The notes beneath the pieces are model-generated. The model made no database searches and was not told where the DNA came from. It was given only the letters and a program-made list of their open reading frames with translations. A program made the position numbers and the translations under genes. A stretch of 64,000 nt of DNA from Paramecium pentaurelia (lineage: Eukaryota > Ciliophora > Oligohymenophorea > Peniculida > Parameciidae): assembly GCA_905183005.1 (NCBI GenBank), contig CAJJDO010000067.1:1-64000 (forward strand), given 5' to 3'. Positions within the stretch are counted from its first letter, which is position 1; each line of letters begins with the position of its first letter. Of the stretch, positions 35,148 to 48,240 are shown in pieces.

Positions 35148-37346
35148 ATGATTAAATCACTTTAAGTTGATGAAGAATAAAAGAAACTTTAAAATAATAG
35201 TAGTGGTTAAGCAGATTAAATAAAAAGTATATTTTATCAAATAATTTTAGGTCCTGCTTCTAATTAATAAAGATTAGATAGTGGTCCAGATGTTCCAATT
35301 CAAAAAATGACTCCTTCAGCTTCTCCTTTATTAAGAAATAACAAACCTTTATTAGAGTCTAAATTAGATGAACCAGTTAATCCTGCTGTCACTCCTTTTT
35401 AATAATCTTCAAAGAAAATATAATTTACAGGTGTAAGATCTGAATAATGTATTTAAAAATCACCAGTTAAAAGAATACCATATGAGAAATATCATAGAAA
35501 TGGGAATGTTAGTTTATAATAATTAAATTTACCTTAATTACCTGGATATAAATTAGAATTTGGTCCAATGTTTTTGATTATAATGGGATTATCATTTCCA
35601 TTTGGAATACTTTTAGCATATATTAGTAGTGAATTTGATTCTGGTACATTTACATTTGTAAATTGTTGGCTTTTAATTGGATTGTTTACTTTATCATTAA
35701 TTTAATAATTATATACTCATAAAAATGGTTTATGTAATTACATACTCTCTAAAACTGAATTAGATTTTTGGAATGAACCAAAATTTATTAAAATAATGTG
35801 GGGTATAAGAATAGTATTATTAATTGTGAATTTATGTTTAACAATATATTATGGTTATTCAGTATGGAATGACAATATTAGTGATTCAATCATATCAATT
35901 TTTGTATTTTTAACTATACTTACCTTTTGCAATATGATATTTATTATTTTTATCTTTTATGTAATTATTTTATATAATATAAGGCTATTATTCCAGTAAG
36001 TAATAAATAATTAGTAGTTATTAAAGAGAGAGTAGACAGAATTTAAAGAATGTAAGAAAATATTTAAGTTCCACTTTCATTTTAATTTTGTAATTAAATA
36101 CTTGGAGTATTTTAACATGGATCTGAAGGCAATATCTATTAAAGCACTATAGCATCATAAAATTATTAAAAGTTTGTGAATGAAGTGGAAGATAGATAAA
36201 GAGATTTACTTAAAGTAGCAACTTCAAGAAATGATAAATTAACTCATGATGCTAATGATTTTGTAAATAAATTGACTAAACAATTAAAAGAGAAAAAGGA
36301 AGATTAAATGAAAATTTAGAGAATGAGTAATCCTGGTATTGCACCTTTTGATATATTGGTTAATTATCTTTCTTTCTTTTTTATGTATTGCATAGGATTT
36401 CCTGTATTTCTTTATTTTGCAATGGCATATTAAGAAGTTAAAAATGAATACTTACCTATATTATTCTTCCTATATCCATTTAGTCTTTATGTATGGAAGA
36501 AATTTACTTTAAGTTTCTTTACAATGAAATAATTTGTGGATTATAATTATGAATCAAAAATAGTAATTTTAGGAGTAACTTCATATAGAATAGGGACTAT
36601 GTCTGTTTAAAGATTAGGAGTAGGATATTTTATATAATTTTTAGTAATAAAATTTGTATGTAAAATTCTTTATTATTGGATTATTGTATTTGGATATTAT
36701 TTTAATTTGGAATAAAGAAAATAAATGTATATGAATTATATTAGAGGAAGTGTTGTTGATAATTCATAATAAAAGAATAAATTATAAACTAAAAAGACTG
36801 GTACTCTAATTTAATCTACAGCTTAAGTAAAAGATAGAAAATAATCTCTTTATGAAGCTTAAGAATAAGAAACACCTTCTTTTTCTAAAACTGCTGCTAA
36901 TTGGATACATGTTGATAATATTGAAAATATAAAAAAAGCATTAATTACAAAATAAATATTTGGATTTGTTTTATCAGAAGTATTTGAAATTGTAATTGCC
37001 CTTTTATTTGTTGTATTGAGTTCAATTTTATATAATGAAAGGAAATAATCTTCAAAATGGTCCACTTTTGATGTAAATAATGATGAACATCGAATATTTC
37101 AATTAGAAATTGGACTTGAAATACTTGTTGAATTTGCTTTCTGTATAATTACAATTGGCTTTTATGTAAAATAATTAAAGTAACTATAAATAATTAATCT
37201 TATTTAGAATTCCTAACACATATAGTTTTTTTTAATAAATATAACATATTATAGGAAATGATGGATTAAAATCATTAATTTATGATTATTGTTTTGCAAT
37301 AGTCGTATGTTTTTTAATAGTAGGAAATAAATTTGAAATTAAATGA
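35148..37346 (+). CDS. large multi-spanning membrane protein of unknown family
   Basis: From ATG 35148 (MIKSLQVDEEQKK) a Pro/Ser/Lys-rich cytosolic N-terminus of about 130 residues leads to about ten hydrophobic helices: MFLIIMGLSFPFGILLAY and three more to near residue 280, a soluble helical loop with LTHDANDFVNKLTKQLK, then FDILVNYLSFFFMYCIGF and further helices up to IYDYCFAIVVCFLIVG before TGA 37344-37346. Introns: 24 nt near 35229-35252 (a multiple of three without a stop), a frame-correcting intron near 36050 (17 or 35 nt, uncertain), and 28 nt near 37170. Could be a channel or transporter. No signature lets me choose. Confidence 0.7.
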
Positions 37347-37391
37347 TTATTGATATATTTATATATTATTGTTATATTATTTCATTATTTA

Positions 37392-38265
37392 ATGTATTGG
37401 ACTTTCATTTCTAACCAAGTACTATAAGATTTAGAATCAATTCCAAATTCTACTCATGTCCATAAAATAATTAATAATTAAACAACTAAAATCAATCATT
37501 CATTTCAATTAGATTCTTTCAAATAATTTTCAGCAAGTAAAATAAGATGTTAATCAACTCATGAAATAAATGATTAAATTGTTGCTTCCAAATATTAAAG
37601 ATTTCATGATATAAAAATTGAATTTCCTATGGTGAGAAAAAGAAGACTTGCAAATATTTTATCCAATCCAAATGATTACTGTCGTAATTTTATATCATTA
37701 ACTGTCTCTAGAAAGAATAAGACCAGGAAAAAAGGGAACTTTAGCTGGTACAATCTTAAAGAAATACAAGGATATTAGACTATCTAATCCTAATAATGAT
37801 AAATTATTACAATGTTCATTCTCAACGTATTAAATCAATCAAATTTTAGATAAGAAATCATAACTTCTAGAAAATATATTCATATGATGAAGACTCAAAC
37901 AACTATTAAAGAAAGATAACTCTCCAATAGCAGTTCATCCCCTAATGTACCTTCAACTCTAAGTCCAATTACTCCAATTGCACTCAAAAATTGTATACTA
38001 CATTTGTTATTTAGAATAAAAATATATCATTCGTTCTAAATTAGGATAATCGGTTGATTCAGAGAAGATTAAACACCCTCGACAATTATAACCTTTGTCG
38101 CATTTTTTAAGTTGTTCTCCTAGGACTATTAGACCAGTAATTGATAAAACCTTGCATAAAAAGTCAAATTCATCCAATTCTATAAATTCATTATACATAA
38201 TGAATAAAGTATATGGGAATATCACTAATAAATATCTACCTAAATCAATATTCAAAGGTAAATGA
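37392..38265 (+). CDS. basic protein of unknown function
   Basis: ATG 37392 (MYWTFISNQVLQDLES) to TGA 38263-38265. Three introns of 28, 23 and 22 nt (the second GTATTAAATCAATCAAATTTTAG, the third near 37995-38016) join the frame into about 265 residues rich in Lys, Ser and Asn (MVRKRRLANIL; RPGKKGTLAGTILKKYKD; IRPVIDKTLHKKSNSSNS). No membrane helix or known fold. It starts 45 bp after the preceding gene. The reverse frame at 38007-38255 is a shadow. Confidence 0.65.
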
Positions 38266-39263
38266 AATAATGTTTAAACTATATAAATAATAAATATTAT
38301 TAAAGTATTATGTCCTTACTCTACATAATTATCCTTTTGCAGGTTTAGCAAATCAAAAACCTATCAACTTTAACTTTACATTATTACATTATTTTTAAAT
38401 AATTTTAGACTCTATCCCTAAAAAGTATACCTTTCAAATTAACTAAAGACCTAAATTTGGCTAGTTACTTTAATATCTATTTTTAGTTTTTTTGTTTCAA
38501 TATTTTGATTTAGGGTCTGCAAATTTAAGTTATTTTTAAACTTAAAAAACAACTTACTTGAAATTTTTTATTTTGTCTTTGGAAAATTATTTTTTTTAAA
38601 TTTTTTTTTGTTTTACAATTATTAATATATTACATATATATATATGTATGATGTCGAATCACTTCATAATATAGCTCTAGTTTTAAATGAAATATGGTAA
38701 TTTTTACTTTTATTATGGTATTTGAACTTTATTGAAATGCATAATCAATATAAATTAATTAATACAATATTAATAAGATTTAAATTCTTCATAAAGTTAA
38801 TATTAAATTTATGATAGTAATCATTTTATTACTTTTATTTTATAAATTAAATCTGTTCTAAGAGGAGAATCTAATTCAAAATGTTTGGAGTCAATAGTAA
38901 TTATCATTAATTAAATATTCCTGTAGAAAATAAACTTCTCAAGCCAAATAGGTTATTTATTATAATAAATAAATAATAAGAGATATATGAAGTTTATTAC
39001 ATAAAATTATTTAACATTTTTTTGTTATAAATAGAATTAATACAGGATTATTCATTATATTAATTTTAATATCTTATAATAATGGAGAAAAATTTATTGT
39101 AATAGAAGTACATCTATTTTTTAATTAATTAAATTATAAAAGATGTTAATAAAAAGAAAACTTCATAATTATTTATTAGAATTCTTTAATTTATTTGTAA
39201 GAATATTATGAATGCATAATAATAGTTTAAATTCTTTAATTATTTATCAATAAATTCTCATTG
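38266..39263. other. convergent intergenic region
   Basis: About 1 kb between converging genes, very AT-rich with T runs. No gene, RNA or repeat recognised. Confidence 0.5.
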
Positions 39264-42029
39264 TCAATCTTCATTTTATTTTTACTTAGCTAATTCAAAA
39301 TATTATTCAGCTTCAGGTTATCGATTCTATTTTTATAATGCATTTCCTAATAATTACTTATTTATTATACCTTTTTCTTAATAATAAAGTGCTTTTGCAG
39401 GATCTTTCTATATTGCTTCATCAAAATTTAATAAGGCTAAACTATTTTGATCAAGTATCTGAAACAATAAAGCTAAAAATATTTCTAATTAAACCTTTTT
39501 GATAATAGTAATTAGCCTCTTCTGGTTAAAGAGTTGTGGCTTAATCTAAATAATATATAGCATCATCATAATCTTATAGTTTTATTAAAGTCATTGCTAA
39601 TTTCAAAAATCTCAATTACCTTTTTTAAAATAGAACTAAGCTTTATCTTTTGATTTAATTATCATTTCATCACAATATTTTAGAATTTATGAAAAGCGTT
39701 TGTCTTCATCTAAAATTCTAATTTTTTTATTAGATTCCTGATTTTTATCTTGTGGTTATAGTTCATTCATAAAATTTTAGAGATCTTGCTGTGAATAGGG
39801 TGTTATTTCATTAGCGATTATAGTTTATTTTTGAACTCTTAATAATCAAATATAAATATACTGTTATTAAGGTTAAATGATTTATTTTTAAGGCTGATCA
39901 TAGAAATCTGCCAATTACTATTGGATTATGGGAATTGGGGTTTCTTTAGACAACTATTATTATTAAGATCTATATGAATAAAATATGATACTATATTGAT
40001 TATTAGTTTTGAGGAATATTATTTGGTTATGTGTCATTAAGGAAATTATCTAAATCTTATGCTACTTAATTAGGAGTTTGATCATTTTTTGGTTAATTTG
40101 GAGCCTAGCTTTCAGCTCTTAATTCATAAAAACATATTGATACTATTGTTATTATTAATTTGAAGGGATTTCATTTTTATTTTAATCAGTAAGAAAATTA
40201 GCAAAGTCCTATTTGAATTAATCTGGAGTTTGATTATTTAACTAATTTGCAGGAGCCTAGCTTTTAGCTCTTAAAATAATGGTAAAATATTATACTATTG
40301 TTGTTATTCATTTGTTTATGGGTCAGCAAGAAAATTATTTAAATCTTCAATCACTTAATTTGGAGTTTGATTATTTAACTAATTTGCAAGAGCCTAGCTT
40401 TTAGCTCTTAAAATAATGGTAAAATATTACTATAGTTGTTATTCATTTGTTTATGGATCAGTAAGAAAATTATTAAAGTCCTACTTGAATTAATTTGGAG
40501 TTTGATTATTTATTTAATCATTAGAAGTTTATATTTGATTATTATTTTCTAATTCTTAAGATTAGGAGGTTTTATCAGTTGGAACTTTCTCTTAAATTCT
40601 ATCATAAAATGAATATAAAAAACAATTAATTTTGTTATTCTTGTATTTAATTTTCTTCATTGTTTTATTATTCAGGTATATTTGGATTTAATGGAACTTC
40701 AACCCTATTAAAAAAATGAGTAAATAAATTACTGGTTGTTAATATTTTGTTATTCTTGTAAAGATTCAAGAAATTTTATCATTTGTTTCCATGCTTCATT
40801 ATCTAATTTTGGTCTCAGATCTACAAAATATTATATTTAGTCTTCTTCAAATATTTCGAAATCTGAATTAGAATATTTATATTACTTAAATTATATTGGA
40901 AAAGGGCATGATTTATTTCATCTTGATCAGCAAGTTGAATAATTTAAATTAATTAAGTTAAGTACTATTTTATCATTTAAGCTAAAAAATAATAACTTAA
41001 GGTACTTTACCTGGCATTTCTTAAAATAATATCAATGATTATAGTCTTTCCTTTAAATCATAATTTAATTCTGATAAGGTTTATTTAACTTTATTAGAGC
41101 TATTTTCTAGCTATTTAATTAAATTGATAATATTGCAGTAGAAGTTATATGAACAATTATGATTAGCTTTTTTAAGTTCTTCATATGCTTTATCATATTT
41201 TTAACTTAAAAGTAAGGCAATTACTAAATATAATTGTGAAATAAATACTTTTAATAAAATATGCCTCAATATTTAATTTATTTTTTTTTATAATCTAATC
41301 ACATGCAGTAATAGCAAAATCGAAATTTTCCAATTAAATTAAAGTTTGACCTAAAAATTATTAAATAAGAAACTTTTTAATAGAATTGCATCAACACATT
41401 CATTATCAATTTGTAAAGCTTATTCTAAATTTTCAAGAGACTCTTAATATAGTTATTCATGAAATAATTCCTTACCTTAATTTATTGAGATAATTTAATT
41501 TACCTTTTTAAATATAATTTAATTTTTCCTCTCTAGCTTGATTATCTTCTGAAAAATATTTATAATCAAGTTCTTTTATTAACCTTTTATATTCATTCAA
41601 TTTTTTTGTTATTTCAGCTAAAAATTATTAAACTTAATTACCTGCTTTATTGTTATCTAAATCTTCTTTATATTTCTTGATTTTATCTAAATTTTTGACT
41701 ATCTCTTAAAAATTTTGTTCTTTAAAGTATTTTTGAACATCATTAAGCATTTTACCTTCTTCTATATTTTCTTTTTATATATTGTCATAATATGTTATAA
41801 ATTCGTTAAGTATTTGCTCTTTCTCTAGTTACTTTTAATATTCAGGAGAACAACATTCTTCCATGAATTAATTAAACTCTTCTCCAACAAGAGTATCGTC
41901 TTCATGGTCAGCATGTAATCCTTTACATTTTTCACAAAACAAATCCTCTTAACATTGTTCATTTTAGCATACACCAATATATTCAATATCAAGATTATCT
42001 TCTTTTTTACATTCACACTATTCTTCCAT
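39264..42029 (-). CDS. B-box zinc finger / TPR protein with internal tandem repeats
   Basis: ATG 42029 opens a B-box-like zinc module (CECKKEDNLDIEYIGVCQNE, then CEKC and H..H). Charged helices and TPR-like repeats follow. A low-complexity middle is made of about 40-residue repeats (SQAPANQLNNQTPDQFKQDF and relatives), and more TPRs (YDDAIYYLDQATTLQPEEANY; ALLNFDEAIQKDPAKALYY) run to TGA 39264-39266. At least nine introns are needed, one in each tandem repeat (40407-40430, 40270-40295, 40118-40143, 39970-39991). TPRs bind partner proteins and the B-box suggests a TRIM-like regulatory part, but there is no RING. The gene is real; exact exon ends in the TPR parts are approximate. Confidence 0.75.
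39970..40520 (-). repeat. tandem coding repeats, each with its own mini-intron
   Basis: Units of about 137-152 bp repeat inside the TPR gene. Each has an exon part coding (Q)AKSQA..NQLNNQTP-like peptide and a phase-matched intron of 22-26 nt at the same place. Confidence 0.8.
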
Positions 42030-42334
42030 ATAAAATTAAATATTATTTATTCAAGTATTAAATGATAGAATTAAAACACACTTCAAGTTTATTTAGAAAT
42101 ATATCTAATAAATCACTCTTAAATTACTATAATCTAAAGCATTTATAATTATAATATACAACTAATCTTAATTTACTTATATTATCTCTATTTTATATAA
42201 TAATGAATTATTATTAAATCATAAATTGTAAGTATCATTTAGGTTTCTATCTAAATCAATCTTTAAAGATAATAATTTATTAAATGAGTATAATTACAAA
42301 TAAATATTATTATAAAATAATAGATTAAAATATA
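42030..42334. other. intergenic spacer
   Basis: Between two minus-strand genes. AT-rich, no element seen. Confidence 0.5.
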
Positions 42335-45272
42335 TCATGGTAAAGGAATATCTTTTGTTACTGTTTTTCTTCTAGTGGTTGTCTAAACTTTGAAATTAAA
42401 TATTTACTCTAACTTCAGTCTTTTTTTGTTATTATTTTAACATATCAATTTCATTTTCAAGTACAACTACTTATTATTCAGTTTCATTAAACTATTTATT
42501 TAATGTAATAAATTTATTTTTCCATTAATTTTTCTCATTTTCCAAATCAGTTGAACTTGTAGTTATTACAACTTATGTTTATAATTCTTTCAATTATTTT
42601 TCAAGTTCACTATTATATCAAAATATATATTTACCGAATCTCTTCTTCTTTTTCATCCCCAATCTTTTTCTCTTTATTATATTTTTCTTCCCATTCTTAA
42701 ATCTATCTATCCCTTTCTCTGATTAAACGATTATTTTCAATTATTTATTATTCTTTTATTTATTGTGTTTTAGCATCTTCCAATCCTTAATTGTAAGAAT
42801 CAATCAAAAGTTTAGAATGTTATTATATCAATAAATTCAATTCAGTTAATTTATTCATTTGTTCATTGATAATATATTACTACATATAATTTTAATGTTT
42901 ATTACATATTACTTGCTTAATTCATCTAATTTATCACAACAGATATGTTCTCTTATTGTTGAAACATCAGGACTAATTTATGATGGTTAGACAGATTTTA
43001 TTGAAGGTATCATTTAAGAATTTGTTTATTTATCACGAATAAGGAGTCCTTTTTCATATTATAGTTATTGATCATCAAATGCACCATTAACATCCTTATT
43101 AGCAAGTTCCCACTTTAAATAACCTTTATGTCTACTATATTTTGAATTCTAGAAAAGATTATAAGATGATAGATACTGTAGATGGACTATCGTAATTACT
43201 CATAAATAATAATTTTATATTATAATAATAATAGTATCAAAGGTTTCTTAATGTAAGAGTTCCATATTAGAATGAAGAAAGAGTAGAGTTTTCTTTCATT
43301 GATTCATAATTATCCAACTATAAATAATGAATATAAGATTTACTTTAATAGAATTGCTTCTTTGTTTTTTCAATGTATCTAATTCTGCATTAGATAACAT
43401 TAATTATTCTTATTATTTATGATATTCTCTATTAAGATTGATGAATTGATTTTTCCAAGATTCAATTTCTTGATTTACAATAGTTATCTTATCATTATAT
43501 TATTGTATATCATTTTGGGTTAATATTTTACATTTTTATTGATCATTTTCTTCTTATAAATATTTGATTTATTATTTATTTTAATCATTCTCTGATAATT
43601 TAATTTTCAATATATTATTTAATCTTTCAATTTCATTTTAATAAACAACATTCTTTTATTCTAATTCTTGTAATTTATTGGCTTCTTATAATTAAAATTA
43701 TGCTAAATATTATCTTAATTTTTCTAATTCTTCATTTTTATTTCTTAATTAAATTTACAATCTATCCATTTCTACATTAAACACTTATAATTTCTATTAA
43801 TATTCTTTTAATTATTATGTATCTTATATTTTATATTTCAAATTATCAATTTCATCATTTCTTGTTCTTAATAAGGAAGTTACTCTATTATTTTCATAAT
43901 TTAATTTTTCAATCTCTTAACACTTTGATTGTATACTTTAATGAAGATGTTCAATTTCCTAATTCTATAAGGCTATTTTATTTTCATATTCTTCAATCTT
44001 ATAATGATCATTCAAAGTTATTTATAATCTAGAAATACAATTTCTCAATTAATCATTCTCTTATAATTTAATAATTAATGAATTATTTAATCTATCATAT
44101 TCTTATGCTAAATTTTAATATTTCATTTCATATTCTATATATTTTTAACATTCTTAAATTTAATTTTAATACATTAATATTTATTATCTATAATTATCTG
44201 TTTCCTCTTATTTCATTCTAATTCTTTGATTAAGATTATTGATCTCTTCATTTTACATTTTTGATCTAATTTCATACTCTTTATATTTTGTAGTATCCTA
44301 TACAGTCAATTATAAAGTCTATATAATTTATTATAGCTTTTATATTTCATCATTTTTATTTCTAATTTCATTCATAAATTTTTCAGTAATTTAATTATTT
44401 TCCCTATTTAATTAATCAATTGATTATTATTAATTAGTCTCTCGAATTCTTAAATCTTTAAGTTCAAATTCTGAATCTTTAATCCTTCTTGATAAGATTT
44501 CTATCTCTCTAATATAGGTTTGTTTTTATTAATCATATTCTTCAGTTTTAGCTTTTAAAATTTAAGTCATTTTCTCCAATTCTAAAGCTAATTAAGTTTA
44601 AATTGGTTATTATTAATGATACATTTATTCATATTTCTTTGTCTCTATTAATGTCTTTTATAATTAATTTAATTAAGATTAACTTTATGACACTAATACA
44701 TTTAATCTTTATATTTCATTTTGCCAATATTAATCAGTTTCTTAAGAATTTCTTTTTAATCTTTCTAATTCAAATTGTTATTATTGAAACTAAAATATTT
44801 ATTGAGTTAATTAAATATTTTTTTATTTTAATTACTCTAATTCATTTGAATTCTCTCTTAATATATTGTTCACTCTATTACATTCTTATTAATATTATTA
44901 TAAATTATTTTCTAATTATTATATTCTATGAGTATCTTCAATATAAGTAACTCTTTCTTAAACAGTTGATTTTAAATGATTCAATTCACTCTATAGATCT
45001 AAAATTAATTTATCTTATTATGAACACTTATTTCTATAGAAAACTAATTCATCAGATTCAATTACTTTTTAAGGTTGAGAAGGTTTAATGATTTATTATT
45101 AACATTCCAATCTTATTGAAGGTTAAGATTATTATTAATTTCTAGTAATATATACTATGTTTGGACTTGTTAATATATCATTTGTATTTGATCTATTTCT
45201 TTAGATTTTGTTTGTGTCTTTGTTTGGTTCTAAGAATTGTTGAGTGGAATAGTATTAAGAGTATTAATCCAT
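42335..45272 (-). CDS. long coiled-coil protein
   Basis: ATG 45272 (MDQYSQYYSTQQFLEPNK) to TGA 42335-42337, roughly 950 residues with several short introns (the last is 25 nt just before a basic tail ending TVTKDIPLP). After a Gln/Ser-rich head the whole protein is heptad-like coiled coil rich in Glu, Gln, Asn, Leu and Lys (LILDLQSELNHLKSTVQER; ECNRVNNILRENSNELEQL). No motor, kinase or membrane part is visible. Likely a structural protein of basal bodies, cortex or centrosome-like sites; function not shown. Plus-strand frames at 43817 and 44603 are shadows. Confidence 0.78.
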
Positions 45273-45341
45273 GTATTCGTTAAATATGTTTTATTGATAA
45301 ATTAATTATACTGATAAATAATGACCAATATTGAATTTGAA

Positions 45342-45834
45342 TCATCCTAATTATTGCTTATATGATGTTAATTCTTCTCTATTCTAATATATATTATGTA
45401 TTATATTACTCCACAAAAATGTAATATCAAATAAAATCCACCTGTACAAAATAACATTGCTCCAATAATGAATCCAATTATATCACTTGCTGCATTTGCT
45501 AATTAATAAACAGCCAATGAAGCTAAACTTTATAATTAAATTCTTCAATACTAAATATTAAATAGACCTCTTCCTAATAAAGAACTCAAAAATCTGAAAT
45601 TATTATCCATAAATTCCATCTTTTAACCACTTGCAAATAGCATGATTCCAAATAATCTAAATATTATTTTGAATTTTACATTAAGAAAAATGGCAAAAAA
45701 AATGACATAAAGAAACTAAAACTAAAACTCGAAAAAAGGATAGTTAATGATATTATTTATGTGACTCCAATCAATATCAACATTATAGAGGAAATTAGAT
45801 TTGACCATTTTAGCAATTCAATAGTTGTTGGCAT
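45342..45834 (-). CDS. small four-helix membrane protein, COPI-associated/TVP-like
   Basis: ATG 45834 (MPTTIELLKWSNLISSIM) to TGA 45342-45344, about 130-140 residues. Four hydrophobic helices: SSIMLILIGV, FLYVIFFAIFLNV, an intermediate LASLAVYQLAN and IIGFIIGAMLFCTGGFYLIL. Between them RLFGIMLFASGQKMEFMDNN and SLLGRGLFN resemble COPI-associated (TVP15/TVP18-type) Golgi membrane proteins. Introns: one of 38 nt (longer than usual and uncertain), 24 nt and 26 nt near the end. Golgi location is inferred. It is 69 bp upstream, in transcription order, of the coiled-coil gene. Confidence 0.6.
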
Positions 45835-45919
45835 TATTATATATATATATATATTATTAATAATATAAATCTATATAATTTTTTTATGTATGTATACATT
45901 AATTGTTATTTTTTGATAA

Positions 45920-46930
45920 TCATTATTAAGCTTTATTTTCTCCCATATCTCCAGCACTTCTATTAGCTTTATGTCTAGATTCATAGTAACCAAATTCAGA
46001 AGGTAATCTATAGCTACCAGGAGCTGGTGTTCCAGCTTATTTGATATATTATATTTTCTTTACCTTTACCAACAGATCCAGTTCTTCTAGATTCTTTTGG
46101 AAAACTTCTGACATTCGAGGAATGGAATTTAGAAATGAAGTAATTACCATCCTATCATTATGATTAAAATTACTTTTTAAATACCTGTCTTATCTATTGG
46201 ATAAGTACCTGGTCCAGGAGCATATAAATTAGTAGCTTAAATATAGTATTAGAAATTTACAAAAATCTTTAACAAATCTTTTAGAATTCTTTGGATTGAA
46301 TAATGTTGCACATGAATTATTGTATTTTGATATAGGATATTTTCCTACAGCATTAACTGCAGGTAAAGATTCATATGTTCCAGGTCCTGGTATTTCTTTG
46401 CTTGTCAAAACCATAAAATTTGTTTTTGGTCTCTGTCTCATTGTATATCGAATATCACTTAAAGTAGATCCCAAATCATAGGTTCCAGGAGCTTTATATT
46501 CATTAATTATATTTACCTGGAGTTTTTAAATTTAAGTTTCCTAGAATACCTGTACTAGCCATTTTTTCTCTGCTCATTCCAAATTTGTTACCCTTTTATT
46601 TCTTTAAATTTGTTTCGACATCACTACCTAAGTTATATTATTATGGAGAAGGAGTTGCGAATGCTACTTTTGTAAAATCAGTTCTTAAATTAAATACTTA
46701 AAAATTACTTTGTTCCTTTTCCAATTCCTGCAGATCTCTTTTCTATCTGACTAGGCAAATCGTAAAATGCTTTTCCACAACTATAATGATTAGATCAATC
46801 ATGAATACTTAACAGGATTAGCTAAATTTCCAAATCTATCAGATTTAGAAAATGTCCATAAGTTCTTAGCTGTACTATTATTTAATGGAGAACCACATAT
46901 TTATTAACATGTTGAAACAGTTATTGACAT
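45920..46930 (-). CDS. second sperm-tail PG-rich repeat (STPGR) protein
   Basis: ATG 46930 (MSITVSTCQQICGSPLN) to TGA 45920-45922. PG repeats are clear: APGTYDLGSTLSDIRY, IPGPGTYESLPAVNAVG, APGPGTYPIDKTG and TPAPGSYRLPSEFGYYES, ending in ESRHKANRSAGDMGENK. Between repeats are Phe/Lys-rich blocks typical of SHIPPO proteins (SDRFGNLANP; KFGMSREKM). Several introns of 23-33 nt are needed. As for the copy at 34202, a role at ciliary or cortical microtubules is inferred from the family. The two copies differ enough to be old paralogues. Confidence 0.82.
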
Positions 46931-47011
46931 ATTAAATTAAATAATATAAATATAATTAAGAATTCTTTTAATTATATGTTTAAATTATGAGTTTCTAATT
47001 ATACATTTATA

Positions 47012-48240
47012 TCATGCTTAAAGAGGCTTTTAAGATGTTTCAAACACCTACAATAATTATGTTAAATGTTCACTATTTAAACATGTAACATCTACTAAAG
47101 CAGCAGAAACTAAATAAGGATCTATATTAGCTGCTGGTCTCCTATCCTCAAAATACCTACAATTAATAATAGTATTCTATACCCTTATCCTTATTCCTTT
47201 GTTATTATTGGTACTCTAATAGAACATCCTCTAGAACCATCACCCCAAGAAAAAGAATCATATCTACCTGTTTCATGTTTACCAGTTAATCTCAATTAAT
47301 TATTAATTCCATATAACTTTATCATATCTTTGTGTTATTTCTCAAGGATTGGCATCAAATTATTAACAATATATTTGTAACCTCCTTCACTTCTAGTTGT
47401 TTAAGTTGAATAATTGCAATGTGCTCCACTACCATTCCAATCACCTTAAATTGGTTTTGGATCATAATTAATATCTATACCAAACTCCTCACCAATCCTT
47501 TCCAATATATATCTTGCCAACCACATATGATCACCAATCTCTATTCCTTCTGCTATACCTATTTAAAATTCCCATTAAGAAGGAGCCACTTCAGCATTCA
47601 AACCTGCTATTTTGAGTCCAGCATTCAAACAGGCTCTTAAATGTGCCTCTGCAAGTGCTCTACCAAAATTGTTTCGTTCTCCAATTGAACAATAATATCT
47701 CCCCTAAGGATAAGGGAAACCTCCATTTGGCCAACCCAATGGCCATAAATGTGTTGTACCTGTTCTTTTAAATAGGAAATACTCTTATTCAATTCCAAAC
47801 CAAGGTTTATGTTCTTTTGCTTTCTCCATAATCAAATTTGATAGCCATCTTAAATAGTGTAAATTTGAATACCTAAAATTATACCTTGCTGGTGTTTTTT
47901 TATCAGGTAAATATGTTTCACAAAGGACTAATAGATGAGGATCACCTCTAAAAGGATCTTTGACCATACAAACTGGTTTTAGATATATTTCTGAAAATCT
48001 AGTAACTGCTTAATCTGTAGATGATCCATCATAAGTCCACCATTCCAAATCATCAAGGTTTTTTATAGGATTCAAATACACCTTAATTTGATATAATTAT
48101 GAACTTACTTTTGTTTTGGATCTCAATTTTTCTCCTGTTCCATCAATCCATATATATTCAGCCAATACATACTTACTATTAATATTAGTTGAGAATGGAT
48201 AATAGTTAAAATCTCTTAAATTTTCAATAGTTTCTGTCAT
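47012..48240 (-). CDS. GLN1: glutamine synthetase, eukaryotic type II
   Basis: ATG 48240 (MTETIENLRDFNYYPFST) to TGA 47012-47014, about 390 residues. Family landmarks: YIWIDGTGEKLRSKTK, LEWWTYDGSSTDQAV, then HKPWFGIEQEYFLF with active-site acidic residues, VAPSQWEFQIGIAEGIEIGD, PIQGDWNGSGAHCNYST and the C-terminal FEDRRPAANIDPYLV. The enzyme joins ammonia to glutamate using ATP, in the cytosol. Introns: 27 nt at 48082-48108 and 26 nt near 47155-47180. A slightly extended tail (about 30 residues past the usual end) is present. Catalytic residues appear complete. Confidence 0.96.

Noticed and set aside
38640..38660. Short alternating TA tract as a possible replication or excision element
   Set aside because: Such tracts recur throughout this AT-rich window and show no special flanking structure.
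44603..44950. 115-codon hydrophobic plus-strand frame
   Set aside because: Antisense shadow of the coiled-coil gene at 42335-45272.
47419..47640. 73-codon plus-strand frame
   Set aside because: Antisense shadow of glutamine synthetase, whose catalytic motifs are unmistakable.
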